Made by a program: the position numbers and the translations under genes. Shown piece by piece: positions 16,483 to 24,400 of a stretch of DNA of 64,000 nt. Source of the DNA: Achromobacter sp. AONIH1 (GTDB lineage Bacteria; Pseudomonadota; Gammaproteobacteria; Burkholderiales; Burkholderiaceae_B); the NCBI RefSeq assembly GCF_002902905.1, contig NZ_CP026124.1, forward strand, positions 248,001 through 312,000. Reading direction: 5' to 3'. Numbering within the stretch: the first letter of the stretch is position 1; each line of letters begins with the position of its first letter. The notes under the pieces were generated by a model. That model ran no database searches and was not told the origin of the DNA. It saw nothing but the letters and a program-made list of their open reading frames with translations.

Positions 16483-16947
16483 CTAGTCCTTGTCTGCTGC
16501 GCGCCAGTCGGCCTGGCTTGCGGCCACCAGCGCCGCCCAATCGTCCGGCGGGTTGCCGCGTCCCAACATCTTCTCGAACACCGCATAGGGGTCGGACTTG
16601 CTGCCCGACGACCGCAAGGTCTGCTCGTCGTTGACCCAGGCGAACACGATCGCCTTGGCCTTGGAGTCGAAGCGGAAGAACAGCCGGAACCGCCTCCCGA
16701 TCTTTGCGCGCCGCCAGTGCCGGTAGGCCGGCCCCAAGGTGTTGCCCTGGCGGAATTCGTCGCGCGCAGGATCGCTCGGCACGACATCCATGATCAACTG
16801 GCTCAACGCCCGGAACAGCTTGACGTTGGCGTTGCTCTCGAACCCCTGCGGGTCGTTCTGTTCGGCCCGTTCCGCGGCCGCGTGCAGCTTGCGCAACTGC
16901 TCGATCACGCCCTCGTGGAACAGGAGCGTCCAACCGTGCCGCTGCAT
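16483..16947 (-). CDS. yhaV: Type II toxin YhaV
   Basis: RelE-superfamily ribonuclease toxin of 154 residues, the expected YhaV length. Recognised from HGWTLLFHEGVIEQLRKL, the core YRHWRRAKIGRRFRLFFRFD with its basic catalytic residues, and IVFAWVNDEQTLR. It overlaps the antitoxin stop by one base (TGATG), so the pair is translationally coupled. On an ICE it would act as an addiction module stabilising the element. Confidence 0.93.
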   Translation of the reverse strand: MQRHGWTLLFHEGVIEQLRKLHAAAERAEQNDPQGFESNANVKLFRALSQLIMDVVPSDPARDEFRQGNTLGPAYRHWRRAKIGRRFRLFFRFDSKAKAIVFAWVNDEQTLRSSGSKSDPYAVFEKMLGRGNPPDDWAALVAASQADWRAADKD

Positions 16948-17264
16948 CAGAGCGCCACTTCGCCTTCGATGTCTTCATCGAGGTTCACCGCGTGGTGCGC
17001 GTTGGCCAGCATGGCCCGCGCCAGATCGTCCGGCAGGGACTGGACGTGCCGCCCGGCCCGGATGTCCGCTTCCAGCAGCCCCAGGAAGGCGCCGATGGCC
17101 GGGTCTTCATGGTCGGCGTCGGCGCGGGTCACGACGACTTCGCCGCCGCGCAGGTCGAACGCCACCTTGCCGCCGGTGTCCACGCCCAGCGCTTGCCGGA
17201 TGGACTTGGGCAGCGTGATCTGACCCTTGGAGGTCAGCGTCGCGACTTCGTGGATTTCGGGCAT
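16947..17264 (-). CDS. prlF: Type II antitoxin PrlF (SohA), AbrB-like
   Basis: A 105-residue antitoxin with an N-terminal AbrB/SpoVT swapped-hairpin domain: ATLTSKGQITLPKSIRQALGV then GGKVAFDLRGGEVVVTRA. The C-terminal tail (EDPAIGAFLGLLEADI) binds the toxin in this family. ATG 17264 follows AGGAG at normal spacing; longer in-frame starts would include the operator palindrome and are rejected. It represses its own promoter in known PrlF-YhaV pairs. Confidence 0.92.
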   Translation of the reverse strand: MPEIHEVATLTSKGQITLPKSIRQALGVDTGGKVAFDLRGGEVVVTRADADHEDPAIGAFLGLLEADIRAGRHVQSLPDDLARAMLANAHHAVNLDEDIEGEVAL

Positions 17265-17293
17265 GGCGGCACTCCTGATGGCAATGCCTGGAT

Positions 17294-17313
17294 GGTAAGG
17301 AAATTTCCTTACC
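17294..17313. promoter_or_regulatory. Probable PrlF operator: 20-bp perfect palindrome
   Basis: GGTAAGGAAATTTCCTTACC is a perfect 20-bp palindrome 30 bases upstream of the prlF start codon, in an otherwise non-repetitive promoter region. Autoregulation by the antitoxin through palindromic sites is typical of this family, so the site is assigned to PrlF by inference. Confidence 0.75.
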
Positions 17314-17470
17314 TTGTCAATCTGGGTGTGCATGGTGCTCCGTCCGGTCGATGAAACGGCTCCATCGTAGGGGCGGCACAGCCAGCCTTCCCGCATCAAT
17401 CCGACTTGGGCCAAACCCGCATTGGTTGTGGTTCGGCAGGCGTCGTTGCCCTATATCCAAAGGTTTCCGT

Positions 17471-17546
17471 AAAGGCCAAAGGGCTGGGGAAGGGGCAAGG
17501 GAATGGGGCCAAGGGGAAAGGCCCTACCCGAAAAGGCCAAAAGGCT
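17471..17546 (+). other. Purine-rich repeat tract upstream of the relaxase gene (possible oriT)
   Basis: Two copies of AAAGGCCAAA(G/A)GGCT (17471-17485 and 17532-17546, one mismatch), with a degenerate GGCCAAGGGG between them at 17507-17516, inside a strongly G/A-biased stretch directly before the MobH relaxase start. Tandem repeats next to a relaxase gene are typical of origins of transfer, but no nick site is identifiable. The rest of 17265-17577 holds the prlF operator and no gene. Confidence 0.35.
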
Positions 17547-17577
17547 CTCCCGACCGGCCCGCCGTCTGGGGTTCGCC

Positions 17578-19425
17578 ATGCTCTCGCTGTTCCAACGCAA
17601 ACGGGTGCCACCTGCCGCCAGTGCGCCACCGCCCAAACCTCCCGCCGAGCCCGGCAAAGGGCTGATGCGGCCGGAGCCGGCCGCATCGCTGCTGGCGACG
17701 CCGCGCCGGCAGAAGCTGCTGGAACACATCTGGCAGCGCACCTCGCTGTCGCGCCGGCAGTTCGCCACGCTGTACCTCGCCCCGCTGGAACGCTACGCCG
17801 AGCTGGTCCAGCAATTCCCCGCGTCGGAGGCCCATCACCACGCCTATCCGGGCGGCATGCTGGACCACGGCCTGGAGATCGTCGCCTACGCGCTCAAGCT
17901 GCGGCAGTCGCATCTGCTGCCCGCCGGCGCCACGCCGGAGGCGCAAGCCGCCCAGGCCGAGGCCTGGACCGCAGGCACCGCCTATGCTGCGCTGCTGCAC
18001 GACATCGGCAAGATCGCGGTCGACCTGCACGTCGAGTACGCGGACGGCACGGTCTGGCATCCCTGGCACGGCCCGCTGCGGCGGCCGTACCGCTTCCGCT
18101 ACCGCAGGGAGCGCGAATACCGGCTGCACAGCGCCGCCACCGGGCTGCTCTACGCCCGGCTGCTCGATCCGGGCATCTTCGACTGGCTCGCCGACTACCC
18201 CGACCTGTGGGCCGCGCTGCTGTACGTCCTGGCCGGCCAGTACGAGCACGCCGGCATGCTCGGCGAACTGGTCGTGCAGGCGGACCAGGCATCCGTCGCC
18301 CAGGAACTCGGCGGCGATCCGAGCAAGGCCCTGGCAGCGCCCCGGCACGCACTGCAGCGCAAGCTGCTCGATGGCCTGCGCTACCTCCTGAAGGAAGAAT
18401 TCAAGCTGAACCAGCCCCAGGCCTCGGATGGCTGGCTGACCCAGGACGCGCTCTGGCTGGTGAGCAAGACCGTCTCGGACAAGCTGCGCGCGCATCTGCT
18501 GTCGCAGGGCATCGACGGCATCCCGGCCAGCAACACGGCGGTGTTCAACGTGCTGCAGGATCACGGCATCGCCTTGGCCACACCGGACGGCAAGGCGATC
18601 TGGAAGGCCACCGTCACCAGCGATGCCGGCTGGTCGCACAGCTTCACCTTCCTGAAACTGTCTCCGGCCATGGTCTGGGATGCGGCCGACCGGCCGGCGC
18701 CGTTCGCGGGTCGCGTGCAGGCCGACGAGGAACAAGGGGCGCCGACACCGCAGGCACCGGCATCCGAAGCGCCAGGCTTGGAAAGCGCCGATACGGCGCC
18801 ACCAAGCATCGCGCCGACCGTCCCTATGCCCAGCGACAACGGCGTGGCTGCGCTGCTCGATCTGCTGAGTGACACGGCCCCACCCGTAGCGCCGGAGGCC
18901 CCGAGCGAACCCGAGCCTGCCTCGCCACCGGCGCCTACGGTGCTGCCGCAGATAAGCCTCGCGCCATTTCAGGATCGGCCGGAGCCATCCGGCGAGCATT
19001 TCATGGCCTGGCTGCGTCAGGGCATCCAGACGCACAAGCTCATCATCAACGACGCCAAAGCCTTGGTGCACAGCGTCGCCGGAACGGCCTACCTGGTGAG
19101 CCCCGGCGTCTTCCAGCGCTATGCGCAGGAACATCTGCAAATCGCCGCACTGGCGAAACCGGAGAACCTGGAGGGATGGCAGTGGGTGCAGAAGCGTTTC
19201 GAGAAGCTAGGCCTGCACCGCAAGCAAGCCAGCGGGCTGAATATCTGGACCTGCGAAGTCACGGGGCCGCGCAAATCCAGGCGACTGCACGGCTACCTGC
19301 TGAGCGCTCCCGAAGCGCTGTTCCAGGAAATGCCTCCGGACAATCCATACCTGCGCCTCCTCACCGAGGCCGTAAAGCGCGAAAATTCAGCCGCCGGTAA
19401 TAAGAACGACAACGAACAGGGGTAG
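17578..19425 (+). CDS. MobH family relaxase (TraI_2)
   Basis: A 615-residue relaxase that nicks oriT and leads the strand into the recipient. The N-terminal domain has the HD-hydrolase-type metal motif of MobH: HHHAYPGGMLDHGLEI at about residues 83-98 and LLHDIGK near 140, followed by GQYEHAG. A Pro/Ala/Glu-rich linker (about 380-470) joins a C-terminal domain (about 480-600, YLVSPGVFQRY and LGLHRKQASGLNIWTCEV). ATG 17578 is chosen because upstream codons are in the repeat tract. Confidence 0.92.
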   Translation: MLSLFQRKRVPPAASAPPPKPPAEPGKGLMRPEPAASLLATPRRQKLLEHIWQRTSLSRRQFATLYLAPLERYAELVQQFPASEAHHHAYPGGMLDHGLEIVAYALKLRQSHLLPAGATPEAQAAQAEAWTAGTAYAALLHDIGKIAVDLHVEYADGTVWHPWHGPLRRPYRFRYRREREYRLHSAATGLLYARLLDPGIFDWLADYPDLWAALLYVLAGQYEHAGMLGELVVQADQASVAQELGGDPSKALAAPRHALQRKLLDGLRYLLKEEFKLNQPQASDGWLTQDALWLVSKTVSDKLRAHLLSQGIDGIPASNTAVFNVLQDHGIALATPDGKAIWKATVTSDAGWSHSFTFLKLSPAMVWDAADRPAPFAGRVQADEEQGAPTPQAPASEAPGLESADTAPPSIAPTVPMPSDNGVAALLDLLSDTAPPVAPEAPSEPEPASPPAPTVLPQISLAPFQDRPEPSGEHFMAWLRQGIQTHKLIINDAKALVHSVAGTAYLVSPGVFQRYAQEHLQIAALAKPENLEGWQWVQKRFEKLGLHRKQASGLNIWTCEVTGPRKSRRLHGYLLSAPEALFQEMPPDNPYLRLLTEAVKRENSAAGNKNDNEQG

Positions 19426-19451
19426 ACAAGGAGCCACGGCGCGGGCCGGCT

Positions 19452-19757
19452 TCAGTCCGCTGATTTAGGCGGAGCCGTCTCTGCCAGCTTGGCTTCAGTC
19501 AGCGCCATCAAGTGGGCAGAACTGCATTTCAGCGCACGGGCGATTTTGAGAATGAGGGGGAGCGTGGGGACATGCTCGCCACGCTCGATCTTTCCCATGT
19601 GCGAACGCTCGATTCCTGACAGATGAGCCAGCGTTTCCTGGGCGATGCCTTGACTGGTTCTTTCTTCGCGCACGGAGGCCCCAAACGCGATGGCTGGTTC
19701 CGCTTCGTAGGTTGTTGTCCCGGTGGGCCGGCCTCTTTGAATCGAACGCTTTTGCAT
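19452..19757 (-). CDS. XRE-type helix-turn-helix regulator
   Basis: A 101-residue DNA-binding protein with a Cro/C1-type domain (about residues 28-90): FGASVREERTSQGIAQETLAHLSGIERSHMGKIERGEH. The N-terminal 25 residues are basic, with a GRPTGTTTY motif. ATG 19757 is preferred because the region further upstream is the divergent promoter shared with 19862. It is likely to regulate nearby ICE genes; its targets are not visible. Convergent with the relaxase gene. Confidence 0.85.
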   Translation of the reverse strand: MQKRSIQRGRPTGTTTYEAEPAIAFGASVREERTSQGIAQETLAHLSGIERSHMGKIERGEHVPTLPLILKIARALKCSSAHLMALTEAKLAETAPPKSAD

Positions 19758-19861
19758 TGCCAAAAGCGTCGAGGATTGACACGATATAAACCACGTTAAA
19801 CTTAACTCAATAGAAGCGACTTCATCGGTCGCCGCGAGTTCACTGCCTGGAGGAACTGGAC

Positions 19862-20488
19862 GTGAAATCGAGCGATGCCTCCACTGAAATCCGGGTGGCT
19901 GTGCTCGGCGAGTGGGTGCCTTCACCGCTTGCCGACTTGCTGGCGTTGCAGCGCGCCGAAGAGCCAGAGACCGCCACCGCCTTGATCGGATGCAGTTCCA
20001 CAGCGCAGGCGCAGGAACTGCCGCACGATAACTTTGACTTGGCCCTGTCCACAGCCGCCTGGGAGTGGCCAGGCTGGGTGTGCGAGCCGTTGTGGCATGA
20101 CACGCTGGCAGTCGCCGTCGCCAAGCGCTCGCACCTGCTGTCCTACCGTGAAGTGCCTCGCCAAGAGCTGCTCAAGCAGCCGTTGATCTGCGCGCAGTCA
20201 ACGGCCGACGAGCCGTGGCGCGCGGTGGCGCATGGCCTGGTCGAGGATGCACCGCAGGGCCATGAGCAGACCGTCAGCACCTTCGACATGGCGATGACGC
20301 TCGTCTCCGCGGGCTACGGCATTGCCGTCGCACCCGCCGCGAGACTGACCTGCTACCTGCGTCGCGGCATCGCCGCGCGGCCATTGGCTGGCGCACCCAT
20401 CATCGTGATGGCCTACCTGCTTCGCCCGTCCTCGTCCTTGACCGAGCCCCAGGAAAGATTCGCCCGCCGCGCGCGCTCCGTGTCCTGA
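19862..20488 (+). CDS. LysR-type substrate-binding domain protein without a DNA-binding domain
   Basis: A 208-residue protein matching only the effector domain of LysR regulators: IRVAVLGEW at the start, FDLALSTAAWEWPGWVCEPLWHDTLAVAVAKRSHLL and the typical STFDMAMTLVSAGYGIAVAPAARL. No helix-turn-helix is present and no lost N-terminus is visible upstream. The start is GTG 19862 with GGAGG in front. Such truncated LysR proteins are common beside ICE integrases of this family; it may form mixed oligomers or bind a ligand. Function unproven. Confidence 0.8.
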   Translation: MKSSDASTEIRVAVLGEWVPSPLADLLALQRAEEPETATALIGCSSTAQAQELPHDNFDLALSTAAWEWPGWVCEPLWHDTLAVAVAKRSHLLSYREVPRQELLKQPLICAQSTADEPWRAVAHGLVEDAPQGHEQTVSTFDMAMTLVSAGYGIAVAPAARLTCYLRRGIAARPLAGAPIIVMAYLLRPSSSLTEPQERFARRARSVS

Positions 20489-20520
20489 GACAGGGGCGCG
20501 CACTGCTGGGCGCTGGCGCG

Positions 20521-22377
20521 CTACGCAAACGCCACCTGCTGCGGGGACCACTCGCTTTCCTTCACCGTCGTGCTCACCGCCATGATGATCTTGTCGAGAT
20601 TTGTGGCACTGACGCTTTCCAGAGCCGAGCCGCCGCGCAGCTTCGCGCGCGGCTGCAGGAGCGCGTTGTAGATCTGCCAAGGGTCGGCGCCCCTGGTCAG
20701 CTTGAGGACCGCCTGGATCAGCGCGTGCTTGACCGGATCGAGATGCCAATCCGGCACGCGCTGACCACGGTTGCCCAGGTTCAGCGCCAGCAGGTTGCCG
20801 GCCTTGATCTCGTAGCTGATCCACCGGCGGGACTTGCCCGCCATCTTCGCGTACTCGGCGACTGGCAGGTTGTGTGGTGCCTCGAAGACATCGACCAGTT
20901 CCATCCGCTGGCGCTGTATGTCGGACAGCGGTTCCTCCATGACGGAACGCGGCAACGGCACTGCGGGCAGCCGATGCGTCTCGGCTGACACCAGTGGCAT
21001 CGCGTCTCCCGGCCTGGTCACGATCAGGAGCGGCGCCGACGCGGCCGCTGGTTTGGGTGGCGCACTCGCGGCTTCCTCATCCGAGAGGACGGGCACGCCC
21101 TCCAAATGAATGGTGAGCGGCATGCTCGCTGCCTCGACCATGTTCTGCTCGAAGAGATCGAGCCGGTCGGCCCAATCCTGCATCATCCGCCGCCGCTGCT
21201 CGACGTACTCGGCGTGGTTGTAGGTGGCACTGACCTTGTTGGGATCGACGTGCGAGAGTTGCGCGTCCACCCACACCTTCGGGTAGCCGATCTCGTTGAG
21301 CGCGGTGGACATCGTGCCCCGGATGCCGTGCCCGGTCAGCAGGTCGCGATAGCCCATGCGCTTGAGCGCGCCGTTGAGCGTGTTCTCGCTCATGCGCTTC
21401 TTCAACTCGCTGTCGTGGCGGAACAGATAGTGCTGGGCCGGTTTGAGCTGTTCGAGCAGGTGCCGGACGATCTCGATGGCCTGCACCGACAGCGGCACGA
21501 TGTAGGGTGGAATGTCCTTGGGCAACTGGCGCTTCCTGCGCATGTCCACCTGGAGCTGCTTCACGACCTCGGGCGGGATGATCCAGAGGCCCCGATCGAG
21601 GTCGAACTGATCCGGCGTCGCCAGGCGCAGCTCGCCCGTGCGCACGCCGGTGAATAGCAGCAGCCGCAGACCGAGCTGGGTCTGCAGCCGGCCACGATAC
21701 TTGCGCAGGCGCTGCAACAGCTTCGGCAACTCGGCCATGCGCAGGAACGGGTTGTGGTTCACCGGGGGCAGCGGCAGCGCCACCACGTCGAGGTCGGAAG
21801 CCGGGTTCTGCTCCAGGCCCGGCACGACCACCAGCGCGTAGCGGAACATCTGGTTGAACCACGTCCTGACTTTCTCGGCGACGGAGAGCGCCTTGCGCCG
21901 CTCGATCCTGGCGATCACTTCCAGCAGGTCAGGGCGTTTGATGTCGTAGATCGAGCGCTTGCCCAGCAAGGGCAGCACATCCTTGGCGAAGACGCGAGGG
22001 AGGATCGAGAGGGTGGTCTGCCGGCCCTTCTTGAGGCCGCGTTCGCGGTGGGCAAGCCACTTCTTGTAGATCGCCTCGAAGGTGTTTTCACCGGCGAGTT
22101 TGACCGCGGCGCGCTTTTGCTTGCGGTGAAGGCGCGGGTTGATGTCCTTGGCCACCAAGGCGCGCGCCTCGTCACGCAGGGCGCGTGCCTCACGAAGGGA
22201 CACCTCGGGATAGGTGCCCAGCGACATGCGCTTGGGCTCCTTCATCCAGTAGTAACGGAAGTGCCAGCTCTTGCTGCCCGTGGCCGTCACGGCCAGGGAG
22301 AGACCATCGATGTCTGGAAGTGTGTAGGCCTTGCCGGTGGCTTTGGCTTGGCGGACCACCAAGTCTGAGAGTGCCAT
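20521..22377 (-). CDS. ICE tyrosine integrase (DUF4102/P4-type, long form)
   Basis: Site-specific recombinase that integrates and excises the ICE at tRNA-Gly. It has 618 residues: an N-terminal DUF4102 arm-binding domain (LPDIDGLSLAVTATGSKSWHFRY), then a catalytic domain with Arg246 in FTGVRTGELRLA, His350-x-x-Arg353 in GHGIRGT, His376 and Tyr386 in SATYNHAEY. A C-terminal extension of about 200 residues is typical of ICEclc-type integrases. The gene starts about 240 bases from the tRNA-derived core, pointing into the element. The gap 22378-22612 has two direct AAAAATGGACA copies near 22470 and no gene. Confidence 0.94.
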   Translation of the reverse strand: MALSDLVVRQAKATGKAYTLPDIDGLSLAVTATGSKSWHFRYYWMKEPKRMSLGTYPEVSLREARALRDEARALVAKDINPRLHRKQKRAAVKLAGENTFEAIYKKWLAHRERGLKKGRQTTLSILPRVFAKDVLPLLGKRSIYDIKRPDLLEVIARIERRKALSVAEKVRTWFNQMFRYALVVVPGLEQNPASDLDVVALPLPPVNHNPFLRMAELPKLLQRLRKYRGRLQTQLGLRLLLFTGVRTGELRLATPDQFDLDRGLWIIPPEVVKQLQVDMRRKRQLPKDIPPYIVPLSVQAIEIVRHLLEQLKPAQHYLFRHDSELKKRMSENTLNGALKRMGYRDLLTGHGIRGTMSTALNEIGYPKVWVDAQLSHVDPNKVSATYNHAEYVEQRRRMMQDWADRLDLFEQNMVEAASMPLTIHLEGVPVLSDEEAASAPPKPAAASAPLLIVTRPGDAMPLVSAETHRLPAVPLPRSVMEEPLSDIQRQRMELVDVFEAPHNLPVAEYAKMAGKSRRWISYEIKAGNLLALNLGNRGQRVPDWHLDPVKHALIQAVLKLTRGADPWQIYNALLQPRAKLRGGSALESVSATNLDKIIMAVSTTVKESEWSPQQVAFA

Positions 22378-22612
22378 GCTCTAGCTCCTGAACATGAGTC
22401 AGGAACCAGATGCTTAACCCATCGACCTCAGCGCCCTAGCAACAATCCGGAAGCCGTCGTGCCCGCAAAAATGGACACAAAAATGGACATAAACGTCGTG
22501 GCTTCAGGTGGATTTCCGTGGAGCCCACTGGAACATCGAGGTGTCGAAAACTCAACCAGAATCAACGACTTACGATGCCTCTTGGACTTCCTCAGAATTC
22601 CCTGGAACGATG

Positions 22613-22641
22613 CAGTGGAGCGGGTGAAGGGAATCGAACCC
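22613..22641. repeat. Attachment core, left copy (29-bp direct repeat)
   Basis: Identical to 39915-39943 over 29 bases, beginning CAGTGGAGCGGGTGAAGG. It is the encoded CCA end, acceptor and T-arm of tRNA-Gly read on the minus strand. It separates the ICE on the left from the low-GC element on the right and is the shared junction of both. Confidence 0.9.
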
Positions 22642-22689
22642 ACGCTTGAGGCTTGGGAAGCCGCCGTTCTACCATTGGACTACTCAAAA
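22616..22689 (-). pseudogene. tRNA-Gly(CCC)-like pseudogene at the element junction
   Basis: Aligned by hand to the intact tRNA-Gly at 39918-39991, 60 of 74 positions agree, including the T-arm, the CTTCCCAAG anticodon loop and most of the D-arm. The first six bases of the acceptor stem are replaced (TTTTGA instead of GCGGGT) and the anticodon stem has a mismatch, so it cannot fold as a functional tRNA. The part beyond the 29-bp core belongs to the low-GC element, so its attachment site seems to carry a long tRNA mimic. Confidence 0.72.
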
Positions 22690-22708
22690 AATCTAAGTGC
22701 TTGATTTT

Positions 22709-22730
22709 CCTCATATTTTTCAATGTGAGG
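22709..22730 (+). promoter_or_regulatory. Hairpin near the left attachment site
   Basis: CCTCATATT, loop TTTC, AATGTGAGG: nine pairs with one G-T wobble, between the tRNA-like sequence and the arm-type repeats. Possibly part of recombination control or of the integrase leader. Function inferred from position only. Confidence 0.4.
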
Positions 22731-22740
22731 TATTGGGCAT

Positions 22741-22786
22741 GGTGTCACTGCAGGGTGTCATTTACCACCTACAGTTAGGGGTCACA
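22741..22786 (+). repeat. Arm-type repeats of the element integrase, left end
   Basis: GGTGTCACT (22741-22749) and GGTGTCATT (22754-22762) are direct repeats spaced 13 bases start to start. A third copy, GGGGTCACA (22778-22786), abuts the integrase start codon. The right end of the element has a matching pair at 39871-39892 with the same 13-base spacing and orientation. Most likely arm-binding sites of the integrase, also placed to block its own translation or transcription start. Confidence 0.6.
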
Positions 22787-24172
22787 ATGGCACAATACCT
22801 AGAGCAACGACGAGGCTACTACTACTTCCGTCAAGTAGCTATGATTAATGGAAAGCAGAAAGCTAAACGAATAAGTCTTAAAACTAAAGACTTGAAAATT
22901 GCTAAAATGCTTTCAATTCAAATCTTGGCAAGTATTTTTCAAATGAATAAAAAATTTGAAGTTCAATACGATGACAACAATAACATAAAATCAATAAATG
23001 TTAAAGATGAGGCTGATCATCGTCTTTACATGGAATATGAAGAAATGCGACAAAAGCATTTAGCTTTTAAGCATAAACAAGAACTAGAAAAGCTTGAGGC
23101 TCAAGCCAAAATAAAAAAAGAAGAAGATGAAAGAAAATCAAAGGAATGGCAAGAATCGGATAGAGCAAATCTTTTTGAAATGCTTAATGCTACTTTAGCG
23201 ACGAAACCACCTAAAAATACAAAAAAGTTAATAGAATACCTAGAAGAATATCTTAAAACTGTAAGTGTTAAAAATCAACAAACACATGACAAATATCGTC
23301 GTGTTAACACTCAACTTATAGAATATTGTCAAACACAAGGGGTAGATACTCCACATGGTGTTACAAGGGAATTAGTATGGAGCTATATTAATTTTCTAAA
23401 AGCTGATGGCAAATCGGACAAAACCATTAAGAATTTATTCTATACTCAAGGTTCTTTTTATAACCATCTATTGAGAATAGGTGCAACAAAAGAACCAAAC
23501 CCGTTTACAGGTCATAAATTTAATGTAGAAAAAACCAAGAGAATTCCATTTACTATAGAAGAACTAAATAAAATATTCTCTTGTCAAAAAATTAAAGATA
23601 AAACATCGTTATTTTATGTATGTTTAATCATGCTAACTAGTGGAGCTAGACCTAGCGAAATTTGTCAACTTTGGCATGATGACATTAATAAAGTAGATGA
23701 TTATTATACGATTAGGATTGTTGAAAATCCTCAGCGAGAGCAAACACTAAAAACTCCACAAAGCAAACGATTAATATATTTGCACCCTTTAGTTATTAAA
23801 CATGGATTTTTGGAATACCTAGAAACACGAAAAGGTAGAAATATATTTGATATTCCAAAAGCAAAAGGTAAAAATATTTCTAAATTGATAAGTGAGGATT
23901 TTAGCGAGATATTAAGAAAGACACTTAATATTGAAGTTAAGACACTTTATTATTTTAGACATACTGTAATCAATAGGATTAAAGCAAAAGGGGCTGAAGT
24001 TCCCAATATTAAAGAAATAACTAAGGATATGATCGGTCATGATGATGACGATGATGATAAGCAGAAAACTGACACAATGTTAGAGCATTATGAACAGTTA
24101 TATCCTCCATCAATTTTAAAGAAAGCTACTGAATCGCTCTTAAACTACGAAGAAGTAAAAGCATTAAACTAA
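22787..24172 (+). CDS. Tyrosine recombinase (integrase) of the low-GC element
   Basis: Integrates and excises the element at tRNA-Gly. It has 461 residues from ATG 22787 (an earlier in-frame ATG at 22697 would overlap the arm repeats). The N-terminus YYYFRQVAMINGKQKAKRISLKT is an arm-binding-type domain, followed by a charged coiled coil (about residues 85-130), a core-binding domain (about 150-245) and the catalytic domain: Arg near 288 in TSGARPSEICQLW, FRHT near 391, IGHDD near 416 and Tyr near 434 in MLEHYEQLYP. The first His of the usual HxxR box is replaced by Tyr/Leu. A DDDDDD run follows the GH motif. Confidence 0.92.
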   Translation: MAQYLEQRRGYYYFRQVAMINGKQKAKRISLKTKDLKIAKMLSIQILASIFQMNKKFEVQYDDNNNIKSINVKDEADHRLYMEYEEMRQKHLAFKHKQELEKLEAQAKIKKEEDERKSKEWQESDRANLFEMLNATLATKPPKNTKKLIEYLEEYLKTVSVKNQQTHDKYRRVNTQLIEYCQTQGVDTPHGVTRELVWSYINFLKADGKSDKTIKNLFYTQGSFYNHLLRIGATKEPNPFTGHKFNVEKTKRIPFTIEELNKIFSCQKIKDKTSLFYVCLIMLTSGARPSEICQLWHDDINKVDDYYTIRIVENPQREQTLKTPQSKRLIYLHPLVIKHGFLEYLETRKGRNIFDIPKAKGKNISKLISEDFSEILRKTLNIEVKTLYYFRHTVINRIKAKGAEVPNIKEITKDMIGHDDDDDDKQKTDTMLEHYEQLYPPSILKKATESLLNYEEVKALN

Positions 24173-24197
24173 AATCCGGTTTAGCAGTGGAAACCAT

Positions 24198-24228
24198 GAG
24201 CTTTACCATTAGGTGAGGCTCTTTTTTT
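24198..24228 (+). terminator. Terminator after the integrase gene
   Basis: GAGCTTTACC, loop ATTA, GGTGAGGCTC, then seven T. All ten positions pair (two G-T wobbles). It lies 26 bases after the integrase stop. Confidence 0.82.
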
Positions 24229-24311
24229 CATAAAGCATTTCTCTATCGTTATATTTATTAAGTAATGCGTTATACCTATAGATACTGCATGATTTGATAG
24301 AAATAATTTTA

Positions 24312-24386
24312 TTGTTGCTTACCTGTATTCCTGTATAATTACTACATCAACCAAGTTATTCAATGGTTGAACTCATAGACCAACCA
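24312..24386 (+). promoter_or_regulatory. Promoter and CAACCA repeats upstream of the 24401 gene
   Basis: TTGTTG (24312-24317), 16 bases, TATAAT (24334-24339) form a good promoter. Downstream, CAACCA (24348-24353) is inverted as TGGTTG (24364-24369) and repeated directly at 24381-24386, so a regulator may bind between promoter and start codon. Confidence 0.6.
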
Positions 24387-24400
24387 TCTTAGGAATACAA

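Larger units (their letters stand above)
1..22641. mobile_element. Right part of an ICEclc/PAGI-2-type integrative and conjugative element
   Basis: A continuous set of ICE-family transfer genes (1880-16019), a MobH relaxase (17578-19425) and a 618-residue tyrosine integrase (20521-22377) ends at a tRNA-Gly 3'-end core (22613-22641). Gene order from the RAQPRD protein through the VirB4-like ATPase to the TraG-like protein is that of the G-type secretion system of this ICE family. The left end lies outside the window. Transfer genes are very GC-rich, while the cargo at 1-1674 is visibly less so. Confidence 0.88.

Noticed and set aside
2230-19140. Many long frames on the opposite strand of the GC-rich ICE genes (e.g. 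2230-3273, 17524-19140)
   Set aside because: They shadow well-identified transfer genes, are rich in Arg, Gly and Ala, and have no family features. This is the usual effect of high GC.
22616-22689. A second functional tRNA-Gly
   Set aside because: Only one or two of seven acceptor pairs remain and the anticodon stem has a mismatch, so it is listed as a pseudogene.
22459-22704. An 81-residue frame spanning the tRNA-like sequence
   Set aside because: Its C-terminal half is the translated tRNA-Gly 3' region; it has no ribosome site and such frames are typical artefacts at attachment sites.
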